DNA of 64,000 nucleotides. Origin: Azophilus sp965199705 (GTDB lineage Bacteria > Pseudomonadota > Gammaproteobacteria > Pseudomonadales > Azotimanducaceae). The stretch is from positions 124,001 through 188,000 of the forward strand of contig OZ241359.1 of the NCBI GenBank assembly GCA_965199705.1, in the 5' to 3' direction. The translations under genes were made by a program, and so were the position numbers. The notes below the pieces were generated by a model. That model saw only the letters and a program-made list of their open reading frames with translations, was not told where the DNA came from and searched no databases. Shown here in pieces: positions 26,087-35,273 of the stretch (position 1 is the stretch's first letter; each line of letters opens with the position of its first letter).

Positions 26087-26480
26087 CGCATACCGGAAGC
26101 TGCCGCTCCTGGCCGACATCCTGCTGCGGATGACGCTCTGGATCTGCCTGCCGGTTCATCTGGGTCTCGCCTATGTGCTGGCGCGTCCGGACGTCTGGCT
26201 CGGCCAGCAACTGGCGTTGCCGACCAGCGTGCCGCCTCTCTACGCAACCATGACTGCTCTGACGCTCGCGCTGCTCGGGGCCACCTGCGCCTGGTTGGCG
26301 CTCTGCCGGAGGCCCACGCAATCGCTGCTGATCCTCGTTGTCATCGCCCACGTAACAGCGTTTGCAAGCATCCTCGGACTCTGGGCATTCGGACAGGCGG
26401 CAAGCGGACTGCTCTGGCTCAGCGCCGCCGGCCTGGTGCTGGCCATGCTCTGGCTGTGGTGGTACAAGGCTGCAAGCTGA
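26076..26480 (+). CDS. Small integral membrane protein of unknown function
   Basis: A 134-aa protein with four hydrophobic helices (about 14-34, 50-73, 80-102 and 107-128 by eye) and a short YKAAS tail. No domain recognised. ATG at 26076 is preferred because AAGG lies 8 nt upstream; an in-frame ATG 15 bp earlier has no ribosome-binding site. It overlaps the preceding 52-aa frame and ends in front of a repeat cluster that separates it from the convergent M3 peptidase gene. Confidence 0.65.
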   Translation: MPADAYRKLPLLADILLRMTLWICLPVHLGLAYVLARPDVWLGQQLALPTSVPPLYATMTALTLALLGATCAWLALCRRPTQSLLILVVIAHVTAFASILGLWAFGQAASGLLWLSAAGLVLAMLWLWWYKAAS

Positions 26481-26494
26481 CGCCAGCGAGCTCG

Positions 26495-26560
26495 AATGTT
26501 GCGCCGGGCTGCCCGCCCGAACACTGCGCCAGCCCGCATATTGCGCCAGGGGCCGTGATG
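26495..26560. repeat. Degenerate repeat cluster related to the MITE-B end
   Basis: Three imperfect copies of a CGnAyryTGCGCCnGG-type unit lie close together, with TGCGCC cores at 26500, 26525 and 26542. The last copy continues as a 28-bp block (26533-26560) that matches 26 of 28 positions of the left end of MITE-B at 39949-39976. It lies between two convergent genes and contains no ORF. Confidence 0.7.
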
Positions 26561-26578
26561 TTCCCGTCGAAAGCCAGG

Positions 26579-28843
26579 CTATGGCGTCAATCCCAGTTCA
26601 CGCAAGAGCGCTTCCGGCTCGGCATCGCGCCCGCGAAACAATCGGTACACCTCAGCCGCCGGGCGGCTGCCACCGAGGGCCAGCACCGTGTCCCGAAATC
26701 GCTGCGCGACAGTGCGCAATCCGGCTTCGTTGTCCAGGCCCACCTCGCGGAAGGCGCCGAAGGCGTCAGCCGCAAGCACCTCGGCCCACTTGTAGGAGTA
26801 GTAGCCCGCCGCATAGCCGCCACTGAACAGATGGCCAAAACTCGGCAGTTGCGTTTCGCCCGGTAGCGTCGGCAGCACTATGGTTTCAGCGACAACGCCA
26901 GCCTCCAGATCAAACGGCGTCGGACCTGCCGCCGCCTCGTCGAGGCCCCAGGTTTCATGCAGCAGCATGTCCGTCTTGGCGTACCGGAGCTGACGCAGGA
27001 CGCCGTTGCCGGCCATGAAATTGCGGCTCTCAACGATGCGTCCGAGGGTGTCGTCATCCAGTGCTTCACCGTTTTCCACATGCGCTGTAAGCGCCTTCAG
27101 GAAGGGTGCATGGTCCATCCAGAACTCGTTGAATTGACTGGCAAGCTCCACTGCGTCCCACGCCACGAGATTGAGGCCGGAAGCACCGCTTTCGTCAATT
27201 CGGGTGAACATGTGCTGCATGGCGTGGCCGAACTCGTGAAAGAGTGTGCGCACCTCGCCGAGCGACATCAGCGCCGGCGCATCGCCCAGCGGCGGACGGG
27301 CGTTCATGACAAAGAGGGCCACCGGCAGGGAAGGACCGCTCTCGCCGCCGAGCAGGCGGCTGCGGTCAACCACCGTGTTCATCCATGCGCCGCCGCGCTT
27401 CTCGCCGGGGCGAGCATAGGGATCCACGTAAAGGCCGGCGATGGTTCGACTTGCGCCCGACGCATCAGGCTCAAGCACCTCAAAGAAGCTGACGCTGTCA
27501 TCCCAGACCGGCACACTGCCATCGACGACACGCCGCACTTCAACGCCATACAGGTCACGCACCAGGCGGAACAGGCCGTCGAACACCAGCGGCATCTGAA
27601 AGTAGCTGCGCAGCCCTTCTTCGTCGTAGCTGTAGCGCGACTGGCGCTGCTTCTCGCGCCAATAGGGCAGATCCCAGGGTTCGGGCGCCTCGGCCTCGAC
27701 CGCCCCCTGGTCCGCCATGAAGCGGCGCAACTCTGCGTACTCGGCTTCGGCCACAGGCCGGGCGGCGGCTTCGATTTGCGCCAGCAGACCCCATACGGCC
27801 GCCGTGTCGCTGGCCATCTTGGCGTCCAGGCTGTAGTCAGCGTAGTGGCTGTATCCAAGCAGAACCGCCATTTCCTGACGCAGGCGGAGAATTTCGCCAA
27901 CGATCGGGCGATTGTCGAAGTCTCCCACCTCGCCACGGCTGCTCCAGGCCCGATAGAAGGTCTCACGCAGCGCCCGATCCTCCCCTTGCTGCACCACCCC
28001 CAGATAGTTGGGCGCATTGACGACAAAGTGCCAGGGCCCGGCTGCCTCGGGATTGCTCACGCCATCCGCCCTGGCCTGCTCGGCCGCCTGATCGACAATC
28101 GCCGCCGGTATCCCGGCCAGACGGCTCTGATCAGTAATCTTGATTCGTGAGTCCTGCTCCTGCTTGACCAGATGCATGCGAAAGTCGTCCGAGAGTTCCG
28201 CCAGACGTTCCCGAATGGCGCTGAACCTGGCCTTGGCGACTGTGTCCAGATGCACGCCGGAGCGCTCCATGTCGCGGATCGCCTCGTCCAGGATGCGCTG
28301 CCTGGCAACGCTCATTTGCGCGTGTTCCGGGCCCTGCCGGAGACTCAGCATCGCCTCGTAGATGCGCTGGCTCTGGCCGATGCGGTTTCGCAGGCGCACA
28401 TAGTCAGGCCGCACCTCGTCATAGGCCTGTTGCAAGGCGTCGGAATACTTGGTGCTGAGCAGGTGATTCACCCGACCAAGCACCTGATCGAGGCGGGTGT
28501 CCAGGCGTTCGAGGGGCGCCATCAGGCCGGCCCAGCTGGTACCCGGCTCTGCCTCAAGCGCCGCAAACGCCGTTTCCACCTCGCGCAGCAGCAGCCGAAC
28601 GCCCGGCGCCACTGCCTGCGATTGCACCTCGGACCAAACCGGCAGATGAGCGATCGAACCCCAGGAGGCCGTTGCCTCCAGCTGGTTCAGCGCCTGCTTC
28701 GCCGCTGCCGGATCGTCTGCCGATACGGGCGGCGCCTCCTGGCCGTCTTCAACCAGCACAGGCGACTGCCTGGCAACCCAGATCAGCGACAGGACGGCGG
28801 CTGCCGCCACGCCCGCAACCAGAATCCGGTTTCGTGTCGTCAT
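26579..28843 (-). CDS. M3-family metallopeptidase (oligopeptidase A / Dcp-like), membrane-anchored
   Basis: A 754-aa zinc peptidase of the thimet-oligopeptidase family. The active-site helix LFHEFGHAMQHMFTR (HEFGH) and the downstream zinc-ligand Glu in VELASQFNEFWM are intact. The substrate-side FSGGYAAGYYSYKWAEVLAADAF block is typical of OpdA/Dcp enzymes. Unlike cytosolic OpdA it has a hydrophobic N-terminal segment (about 7-23) with no clear cleavage site, suggesting a periplasmic, membrane-tethered form. It probably degrades short peptides. Single-gene unit, convergent with the small membrane gene. Confidence 0.9.
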   Translation of the reverse strand: MTTRNRILVAGVAAAAVLSLIWVARQSPVLVEDGQEAPPVSADDPAAAKQALNQLEATASWGSIAHLPVWSEVQSQAVAPGVRLLLREVETAFAALEAEPGTSWAGLMAPLERLDTRLDQVLGRVNHLLSTKYSDALQQAYDEVRPDYVRLRNRIGQSQRIYEAMLSLRQGPEHAQMSVARQRILDEAIRDMERSGVHLDTVAKARFSAIRERLAELSDDFRMHLVKQEQDSRIKITDQSRLAGIPAAIVDQAAEQARADGVSNPEAAGPWHFVVNAPNYLGVVQQGEDRALRETFYRAWSSRGEVGDFDNRPIVGEILRLRQEMAVLLGYSHYADYSLDAKMASDTAAVWGLLAQIEAAARPVAEAEYAELRRFMADQGAVEAEAPEPWDLPYWREKQRQSRYSYDEEGLRSYFQMPLVFDGLFRLVRDLYGVEVRRVVDGSVPVWDDSVSFFEVLEPDASGASRTIAGLYVDPYARPGEKRGGAWMNTVVDRSRLLGGESGPSLPVALFVMNARPPLGDAPALMSLGEVRTLFHEFGHAMQHMFTRIDESGASGLNLVAWDAVELASQFNEFWMDHAPFLKALTAHVENGEALDDDTLGRIVESRNFMAGNGVLRQLRYAKTDMLLHETWGLDEAAAGPTPFDLEAGVVAETIVLPTLPGETQLPSFGHLFSGGYAAGYYSYKWAEVLAADAFGAFREVGLDNEAGLRTVAQRFRDTVLALGGSRPAAEVYRLFRGRDAEPEALLRELGLTP

Positions 28844-28928
28844 GGACCATGCTCCTGTTCATCCTTCGGTTGATATCCCTGTTCAATCCGCCAATCCTTG
28901 CCGAATCCGCTTGTAAAACCCTGTTGCC

Positions 28929-28948
28929 AGCCCCGCCTGTCCGGGGCT
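28929..28948 (-). terminator. Hairpin downstream of the acyl-CoA dehydrogenase
   Basis: AGCCCC-8 nt-GGGGCT inverted repeat just after the acyl-CoA dehydrogenase stop. The stem is perfect, but the minus-strand side lacks a T-run; the plus side has TTT. Confidence 0.35.
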
Positions 28949-28953
28949 TTGCG

Positions 28954-30735
28954 TCAAATACCGAACTCCGCATCCGTCAGCATCAAGTCGGGCCGGTCAC
29001 CCGAGCGCATGGCGTGAAGCGAAGCGGCACAGCGAGGCAGCACATGGGCAGCAAAGAAATTGGCGGTTCGCACCCTGGCGGAAAGGAAGCGCGCATCCTC
29101 GTTCTCGCCACGCTGGCTGTCAGCCGCCCGGGCTGCCTTGGCCAGGAGTGCGCCTGCCAGGCAGGCGCCGGCGGCCATCAGAAAGTTGAATGCGGCTGCC
29201 GACACCGCTTGCGGGTCCGCAGCCCGGCTCTTCAGCCATTCCGCGCCCGCCCGCAGATCCTGTACTGCCTCGACAAGGGCCGTGCGGCTGTCCTCAAGGG
29301 CAGCATGGCCGTTGAGCTGCGCGCAGATGTCGTCCAGATCCGACAGCAGCGCTGCAAAGCCGGCGCCACCGTCGCGCAGCAGCTTGCGGCCTGTCAGATC
29401 ATTGGCCTGAATGCCATTGGTGCCTTCGTAGATTGCGGCAATGCGCACATCCCGCATCAATTGCGCAGCGCCGGCTTCCTCGATGAATCCCATGCCGCCA
29501 TGCACCTGCACGCCGAGCGACGTTACCTCCTGGGCCACCTCGCTGGACCAGGCCTTGGCGATAGGGATCAGCAGGGCGCCACGCTGTGCATGCGCCTGCG
29601 CCACATCGGCATCCGGCGCCGCGTCCGCCAGATCCAGGTGCGCGGCGGTCACCAGACAAATGGCTCGCGAGGCCTCGGTGAGCGCTCGCATCAGCATGAG
29701 CATCCGGCGCACATCCGGGTGCTGGATGATGGCGCCGTCGCCGTGCCCGGGGGTCTTGCCCTGAACCCGCTCCGTCGCCCAGGCCAGCGCCTGCTGGCAG
29801 GACCGCTCGGCCAGGCCCACACTCTGCACTCCCACATTCAGCCGGGCGTTGTTCATCATGGTGAACAGGTGCGCCAGGCCGCGATTCTCCGTACCCACCA
29901 GAAAGCCGATGGCGCCGGCGCCGGCAGCGCCGAAACTGAGCGCACAGGTGGGGCTGCCGTGAATGCCCATCTTGCGCTCCAGGGCGATCGTGGTGATGTC
30001 GCTGCGAGCGCCTTTCCTGCCCCCGGCGTCAACCAGGAACTTGGGCGCGAGGAACAGCGATATGCCGTGCACGCCAGTCGGCGCGCCTTCGATGCGCGCC
30101 AGCACCAGGTGCACGATATTCTCGGCCATGCCGTGGTCGCCCCAGGTGATGAATATCTTGTTGCCGTAGAGACGGTAGTGATCGCCCTCCGGCACAGCCC
30201 GAGTGCGGATGGCCGCCAGATCGGAACCCGCCTGCGGCTCGGTCAGGTTCATCGTGCCGGTCCAGCGGCCAGTGATCAGCGGCCGCAGATAGGTGGCTTG
30301 CAGTTCAGGGCTGGCGTGCAGCTTGAGCGCCTCTATCGCGCCTTCGCTCAACATGGGGCAGAGCGCCAGGCTGGTGCAGGCGCTGCACCACATTTCCATG
30401 GCCACAGCCGAAACAACCCGCGGCAAGCCCATGCCGCCGAATTCCGGCGGCGCGGAAATACCCGTCCAGCCGCCCTCGGCAAGTTGCCGATAGGCTTGTG
30501 CATAGCCGGCCGGCTCGCGCACCTCGCCATCGATCAGGCTCGGTGGATCGGCATCGCCGACGCCTTGCAGGGGGTCCAGCACGCCCTGGGCAAAGCGCCC
30601 GGCCTCGTCCAGCACGCTGTGTACAAGATCAGGCGTTGTCTCCGCATGGCGCGGCTGAGCGCAAATAGCCCCCAGCTGCGCGAGCTCGGCCAGGGCGAAC
30701 TTCATCTCCTTGAGCGGCGGCTGATACGAGTTCAC
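28954..30735 (-). CDS. Long-form acyl-CoA dehydrogenase (DmdC-like)
   Basis: A 593-aa flavin acyl-CoA dehydrogenase. The N-terminal extension YQPPLKEMKFAL is the AcylCoA_DH_N motif. The middle has MNLTEPQAGSDLAAIRTRA. The catalytic-base region is AIYEGTNGIQANDL, and an extra C-terminal domain follows, as in the ~590-aa DmdC/long-chain group. It would introduce the 2,3-double bond in an acyl-CoA, donating electrons to ETF; the substrate is uncertain, and DmdC-type enzymes act on methylthiopropionyl-CoA. GTG at 30735 is taken because AAGGGA lies 8 nt upstream. It diverges from xseA. Confidence 0.88.
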   Translation of the reverse strand: MNSYQPPLKEMKFALAELAQLGAICAQPRHAETTPDLVHSVLDEAGRFAQGVLDPLQGVGDADPPSLIDGEVREPAGYAQAYRQLAEGGWTGISAPPEFGGMGLPRVVSAVAMEMWCSACTSLALCPMLSEGAIEALKLHASPELQATYLRPLITGRWTGTMNLTEPQAGSDLAAIRTRAVPEGDHYRLYGNKIFITWGDHGMAENIVHLVLARIEGAPTGVHGISLFLAPKFLVDAGGRKGARSDITTIALERKMGIHGSPTCALSFGAAGAGAIGFLVGTENRGLAHLFTMMNNARLNVGVQSVGLAERSCQQALAWATERVQGKTPGHGDGAIIQHPDVRRMLMLMRALTEASRAICLVTAAHLDLADAAPDADVAQAHAQRGALLIPIAKAWSSEVAQEVTSLGVQVHGGMGFIEEAGAAQLMRDVRIAAIYEGTNGIQANDLTGRKLLRDGGAGFAALLSDLDDICAQLNGHAALEDSRTALVEAVQDLRAGAEWLKSRAADPQAVSAAAFNFLMAAGACLAGALLAKAARAADSQRGENEDARFLSARVRTANFFAAHVLPRCAASLHAMRSGDRPDLMLTDAEFGI

Positions 30736-30883
30736 GGCAATATCCCTTGTTGGCGCCTGGCGCCATGCGTCCGAACGGGACACGCTCGCCACGGCTGCCA
30801 GCAAGCGGGCGAGCCCGCAGATCCCGCCTCGGGCCGCGAACACAGGGCGGCCCCGGCGCAAGCAAGAGTGTACACTGATCCTC

Positions 30884-32284
30884 ATGTCGGACCTGCGCCC
30901 GCTCTCGGTGAGTGACCTCAATCGCAGCGCCAGGCGCCTGCTCGAAGGCGGGATAGGCCATGTCTCCGTGGCCGGTGAAATTTCCAACTACAGTCGGCCC
31001 AGATCCGGCCACTGGTACTTCACGCTGAAGGACGACCAGGCCCAGGTCCGTTGCGCCATGTTTGCCAATCGCAACCGGTTGGCCCAATTGCAGCCGGGCA
31101 ACGGCATGGCAGTGCTGCTGCGGGGCAAGGTCAGTTTGTACGAAGACAGGGGCGAGTTTCAGATCATCGTCGAACACATGGAGGCCGCTGGCGAGGGCGC
31201 GCTGCGCGCTGCTTTCGAAGCCCTGCGGGCGAAGCTGTCTGCCGAGGGTCTGTTCAACGCCGAGCGCAAACGGGCCCTGCCGCCCCGTCCGCGCCATCTG
31301 GTGATAGTCACCTCGCCCACCGGCGCCGCCCTGCGCGATGTGCTGAGCGTGGCCCGGAGGCGCTTCCCACTGATGCGTATCACCCTGGCGCCGGTCGCTG
31401 TGCAGGGCATCCATGCCGCGCCGGAGATAACGGCAGCGCTCGGACGGGCAGCGCTGCTGGCGCCGGACGTCCTGCTCATCACCCGAGGCGGCGGCAGCCT
31501 GGAAGATCTGTTTGCATTCAATACCGAGCAGGTTGCCCGCGCCCTGGCAGCCTGTCCGGTTCCGACCGTGGCCGCCATAGGCCACGAGACAGACGTCACC
31601 ATCAGCGACTGGATCGCAGACCTGCGTGCGCCCACGCCCTCCGCTGCCGCCGAAATGATCACGCCGGACGCCGGACAATTGCAGGCGGCGTTGGCCGGCG
31701 CACGGCGCCAGCTACAGCAGACGGTGGATCGCAACCTGTCCCTGCACAGGCATAGCCTGGTGGCGCTGCGCAGTCGTCTGCTGAGCCCGACGGAACGGTT
31801 GCAGAGGCTGATGCAGAGAGCCGACCTCCTGGAGCAGCGCCTGAAAGCCAGCCTGGAGCACTCTCTGGAACGCCGACTGGCGCGTCTTGTCGCACAAGCG
31901 CGACAACTGACGCTGCTGCACCCGAAGCATCTGATTGCCAGTCGGGGCGAGCGCCTGAACGGCTTGCGCAAGCGCAGCCGCCTGCGCCTGAACAACAGCC
32001 TGCATCAGGCCGCCATGCGGCTCGGGAACCTGGCGCGCACGCTGGATGCGGTCAGCCCCTTGTCCGGCCTTGAGCGTGGCCTGGCAGTGGTGACGGATGC
32101 GACCGGCGCCGCCATCGCCAGCGCCAACGCAATCAAGGCGGGGGACGCCATCCAGGTGAACTTTCACGATGGCGGCGTCAGCGCAAGGGTCGGCGCCCGG
32201 CATCCGCTTCCGGAGCGCCTGCAAGGCGCGGCAAGCGCAAGCCGGGGTCGGGACGAGGCCACGACAACGGAGACACCAGGATGA
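30884..32284 (+). CDS. xseA: Exodeoxyribonuclease VII large subunit
   Basis: A 466-aa catalytic subunit of exonuclease VII, which degrades single-stranded DNA from both ends. The N-terminal OB-fold contains LSVSDLNRSARRLLEGGIG, EISNYSRPRSGHWYFTLKD and MFANRNRL. The catalytic domain has TSPTGAALRDVL, TRGGGSLEDLFAFN and AIGHETDVTISDWIADLRAPTPSAAAE, and is followed by the coiled-coil Arg/Leu-rich region. The stop overlaps the ATG of the M23 gene (ATGA). The small subunit XseB is not in the window. Confidence 0.96.
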   Translation: MSDLRPLSVSDLNRSARRLLEGGIGHVSVAGEISNYSRPRSGHWYFTLKDDQAQVRCAMFANRNRLAQLQPGNGMAVLLRGKVSLYEDRGEFQIIVEHMEAAGEGALRAAFEALRAKLSAEGLFNAERKRALPPRPRHLVIVTSPTGAALRDVLSVARRRFPLMRITLAPVAVQGIHAAPEITAALGRAALLAPDVLLITRGGGSLEDLFAFNTEQVARALAACPVPTVAAIGHETDVTISDWIADLRAPTPSAAAEMITPDAGQLQAALAGARRQLQQTVDRNLSLHRHSLVALRSRLLSPTERLQRLMQRADLLEQRLKASLEHSLERRLARLVAQARQLTLLHPKHLIASRGERLNGLRKRSRLRLNNSLHQAAMRLGNLARTLDAVSPLSGLERGLAVVTDATGAAIASANAIKAGDAIQVNFHDGGVSARVGARHPLPERLQGAASASRGRDEATTTETPG

Positions 32285-33276
32285 AGCACCGAAGGCCCGC
32301 GCGACCCGATCCGGGTAAAAGCGCTTTCGAGCACAGGCGACGCCATGCAATCGGTCGGAAGAGCGTGCAGTCAAGCAAGGTCCAGCGTGTCCATCGCCGG
32401 CCCTGGCGCCCGGTTCGGACCTGCGCATTGGGCGCACTGGTCGGCGCACTTCTTTGCAGCACTTCCGCGCTGGGCGAAGCCGTGCCCGGGGGCGTGCACG
32501 TTCTGGCGCTGGAGGACGATGTGCGCGAGGTTTCCTGGCAGGGCCGGCCAGTATTGATTCTCGGCCGGCAGGCGCTCATCGGCATCGCACTCAGCACCGA
32601 GCCAGGGACGTATGTCGCCCGGCTGACGGGCGCTGACGGCGAGCGCGAGATACCCGTGCGCGTGCGCGACAAGGCCTATCCAGAGCAGCACCTGACCATC
32701 GCCAACCAGCGTATGGTCGAGCCGGACGCGGCAGCGCTTGCGCGCATCCGCGAAGAACGGGCCCGCCAGGACGCGCTGTACCTGCAGTTCAGCCAGCGCG
32801 ACCTCGACATCACGCCCTTCGTGACCCCGACCCAGGGGCCAATCAGCAGCCTGTTCGGAAATCGTCGGATTCTCAACGGCTTGCCGCGGAGCCCTCACTC
32901 TGGGCTGGACCTCGCCGCAGCCCTGGGCGCGGCCGTGCAGGCGCCGGCTGCGGCCAGGGTGACGCTAGCCGATGACCTCTATTTCAACGGCAACACCCTG
33001 TTTCTGGACCATGGTCAGGGCCTGGTCAGCATGTATTGTCATCTTGACGCCATGGCGGTCAGTGCAGGCGAATCGGTGACGCGGGGCCAGATCATCGGCC
33101 AGGTGGGCGCAACCGGCCGGGTAACCGGGCCGCATTTGCACTGGTCGGTCAGCCTGAACGGGAATCGAGTGGATCCGCTGCGTCTGCAGGCGATTCTGAA
33201 CGCTTCTGCTTCGAGTTCGCTCGCAACGTCTCAAGCAACGGAAACAAGCCGAGCACCATCACGACCAGCGGATTAG
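32281..33276 (+). CDS. M23-family metallopeptidase (LytM-type)
   Basis: A 331-aa exported protein. A long, very basic N-region (Arg-rich to about residue 48) precedes a signal helix (about 49-66). The M23 domain in the C-terminal half has the zinc motif PHSGLDLAA (H-x3-D) and the catalytic GPHLHWSV (HxH). SSLFGNRRILNG and the VSMYCHLD segment also fit. It is therefore likely an active peptidoglycan endopeptidase rather than a degenerate EnvC-type activator. The ATG overlaps the xseA stop. A GTG near 32365 would give a more normal leader. Its 3' 128 bp overlap lnt on the other strand. Confidence 0.87.
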   Translation: MKHRRPARPDPGKSAFEHRRRHAIGRKSVQSSKVQRVHRRPWRPVRTCALGALVGALLCSTSALGEAVPGGVHVLALEDDVREVSWQGRPVLILGRQALIGIALSTEPGTYVARLTGADGEREIPVRVRDKAYPEQHLTIANQRMVEPDAAALARIREERARQDALYLQFSQRDLDITPFVTPTQGPISSLFGNRRILNGLPRSPHSGLDLAAALGAAVQAPAAARVTLADDLYFNGNTLFLDHGQGLVSMYCHLDAMAVSAGESVTRGQIIGQVGATGRVTGPHLHWSVSLNGNRVDPLRLQAILNASASSSLATSQATETSRAPSRPAD

Positions 33277-34747
33277 GGATGCCCTCAAAGGGGGTGTGTC
33301 CGCGCATCACCTGATAGGTCCCGGTGAGGGCGCCAGGCTCGAACCGGGGCAATTGCTGCACCACCCGGCCCTTGTGGTCGATCACGGCAGTCACGCCGTC
33401 ATTGGCGGCGCGCAGCAGCCAGCGGCCATTCTCCAGGGCGCGCGCACGCGCAATCTGCAGATGTTGCAGGGGGCCGATGCTGTCGCCGAACCAGCCGTCG
33501 TTGGTGATGGTCAGCAGGACGTCTGCATTGCGAACAGCCCTTTGCGTGAGCCCCGGATAAGCCACCTCGAAGCAGATGACCATGCCGGCAGCGTCCTCGC
33601 CCAGGCGCAGTGGCTGTTGCCATTCCGGGCCGGCATGCGCCCTCGGGAGTGGCAGATTCAAGGACTGCGCCAGCCCGCCCAGCCAATCCGCCAGCGGCAC
33701 GTACTCACCGAACGGCACCAGCTTCTGCTTCAGGTACTGTCCGCCGCCGTTACCGACCACGAGCGCCGTGTTGTACAGGCGCACCTCGCCCGACTCATCC
33801 CGAACTGCCTTGGGAATGCCCAGCACCAGGCTGCTGCCTTCAGCCTGACCACGCGCGCCAAGATCCGACAGCAACGTCTCTGCCTGGTGCTGATAGAGGG
33901 TGATCGCCGCTTCTGGCCAGACGATCAGATCACGGCCCCAGTGCGGCTCCGTCAACTCAAGATAACGGTCGATGATCGGCTGTCGAGACTCGGGCGCCCA
34001 CTTCACCGCCTGATCGATGTTGCCCTGAACCAGCGCAACCTGGCGGGTCTCGACCGGGGCTACCCAGGTCTCGCCGGACAGGGCGTCGGCCAGGATCCAT
34101 GGCAAACCGGCAATCAGCAGGGCAACCAGCCGAACCCAGGGCTTGCGGTCGGGCAGCAAGGCCACCACCACAAAGGTAGCGGCAAGCAGCACACCGAGGC
34201 TCGCCGCCCAGACTCCACCCACCGGGATCAACGGCGCGAGCGCCGTATCCACATGCGCATAACCCGGCAGCAGCCAGGGAAAGCCACCCGTGAAGAAGGT
34301 CAGGTATTCGACCAGCATCCAGCTGGCGACGAAGACGCCAGCGCCAACAAGACCGGGTTGCGCAGCCGAGCGTCGCACCCCGGCATAGATCACCGCCTGC
34401 AGGAGGGGAAAGCAGGCAAGCCAGAGAACCAGCAGCAGCACCAGCCCGGCCGAGAGGGGCGGCAACGCCCCGCCATACTCGTGAATGCTGACATACACCC
34501 AGTTCACGCCCACGCCATAGGCGCCCACACCGTAGAGATATCCCAACAGGGCCGGGTTGACCCGCCCCTGGTTCAGCAACGCGAAGTAGAGTGCGACCGA
34601 GGCGACACCCGCCGGCCAGAAGTCGAATGGGGCAAGGCTCAGTGGCAGCAACATGCCGGCCAGGAGGGCGCCACCGATGTGCGGCAGGCGCGGAAACACC
34701 CGGCCCGTGCTACGCCAGTCTTCCGTCGCTATCGCCTTCATCTGCAT
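33149..34747 (-). CDS. lnt: Apolipoprotein N-acyltransferase
   Basis: A 532-aa inner-membrane enzyme that adds the third acyl chain to lipoproteins. It has an N-terminal membrane domain with six or more helices, then a nitrilase-like domain. The catalytic triad is visible as Glu in IVWPEAAITLY, Lys in KQKLVPFGEYVPL and Cys in VICFEVAYPGL; LTITNDGWFGDS and RAANDGVTAVID also fit. The ATG before QMKAIATED is chosen; upstream in-frame sequence overlaps ybeY. The last ~25 residues, basic and Ser-rich, lie in the antisense overlap with the M23 gene. No corC precedes it. Confidence 0.95.
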   Translation of the reverse strand: MQMKAIATEDWRSTGRVFPRLPHIGGALLAGMLLPLSLAPFDFWPAGVASVALYFALLNQGRVNPALLGYLYGVGAYGVGVNWVYVSIHEYGGALPPLSAGLVLLLVLWLACFPLLQAVIYAGVRRSAAQPGLVGAGVFVASWMLVEYLTFFTGGFPWLLPGYAHVDTALAPLIPVGGVWAASLGVLLAATFVVVALLPDRKPWVRLVALLIAGLPWILADALSGETWVAPVETRQVALVQGNIDQAVKWAPESRQPIIDRYLELTEPHWGRDLIVWPEAAITLYQHQAETLLSDLGARGQAEGSSLVLGIPKAVRDESGEVRLYNTALVVGNGGGQYLKQKLVPFGEYVPLADWLGGLAQSLNLPLPRAHAGPEWQQPLRLGEDAAGMVICFEVAYPGLTQRAVRNADVLLTITNDGWFGDSIGPLQHLQIARARALENGRWLLRAANDGVTAVIDHKGRVVQQLPRFEPGALTGTYQVMRGHTPFEGIPNPLVVMVLGLFPLLETLRANSKQKRSESPADAADPLDSRSG

Positions 34748-34787
34748 TGGCAGCGCCCGCGCAAGCCGCCGGGATTCAGGCCTGCGT

Positions 34788-35273
34788 TCATGAAACGTAA
34801 GGATTGCCCAGGCCCAGCCGGCCAAGCAATTCCACTTCTGCGGCTTCCATGCGGTGTGCGTCAGTGGCGGTTTGATGGTCGAATCCGCGCAGATGCAGCA
34901 CGCCGTGGATCACCATGTGGGCAAAATGGTCGGCGACCCGCTTGCCCTGGGCCTGCGCCTCGGCAGCCACCACCGGCGCGCAGACTGCCACATCGCCGAG
35001 CAACGACCGCTCACCGGGATGAACGCCATGCACGGGAAAGCTCAGCACGTTGGCGGCAACCGGTTTGGCGCGAAAACGGCGGTTGAGTTCCGCCGACTCG
35101 GCCGCATCCACGATTCGAACGCAGACCGCGCCGGCCTGCCCTTCGAGCGCCAGTTCTGCCCAGCGCCGCAGCGCAGTAGCCGACGGCGTTTCGGCGCCGT
35201 CGCAGCCGAATTGCACCTCAACCGGCAACGTGGTCGCCCGGCTCGCCTGGACGCGGCTCGGCAGCATAGGCAT
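34788..35273 (-). CDS. ybeY: Endoribonuclease YbeY (rRNA maturation factor)
   Basis: About 161 aa. The zinc site HMVIHGVLHLRGFDHQ is the UPF0054 signature; VRIVDAAESAELNRRFRAKPVAANVLSFP also fits. YbeY trims the 16S rRNA 3' end and monitors ribosomes. The start is uncertain: ATG at 35273 overlaps phoH by 56 bp, whereas TTG at 35228 (reading PVEVQFGCDG) fits the family N-terminus better and leaves an 11-bp overlap. It is coupled to phoH upstream and followed by lnt. Confidence 0.93.
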   Translation of the reverse strand: MPMLPSRVQASRATTLPVEVQFGCDGAETPSATALRRWAELALEGQAGAVCVRIVDAAESAELNRRFRAKPVAANVLSFPVHGVHPGERSLLGDVAVCAPVVAAEAQAQGKRVADHFAHMVIHGVLHLRGFDHQTATDAHRMEAAEVELLGRLGLGNPYVS

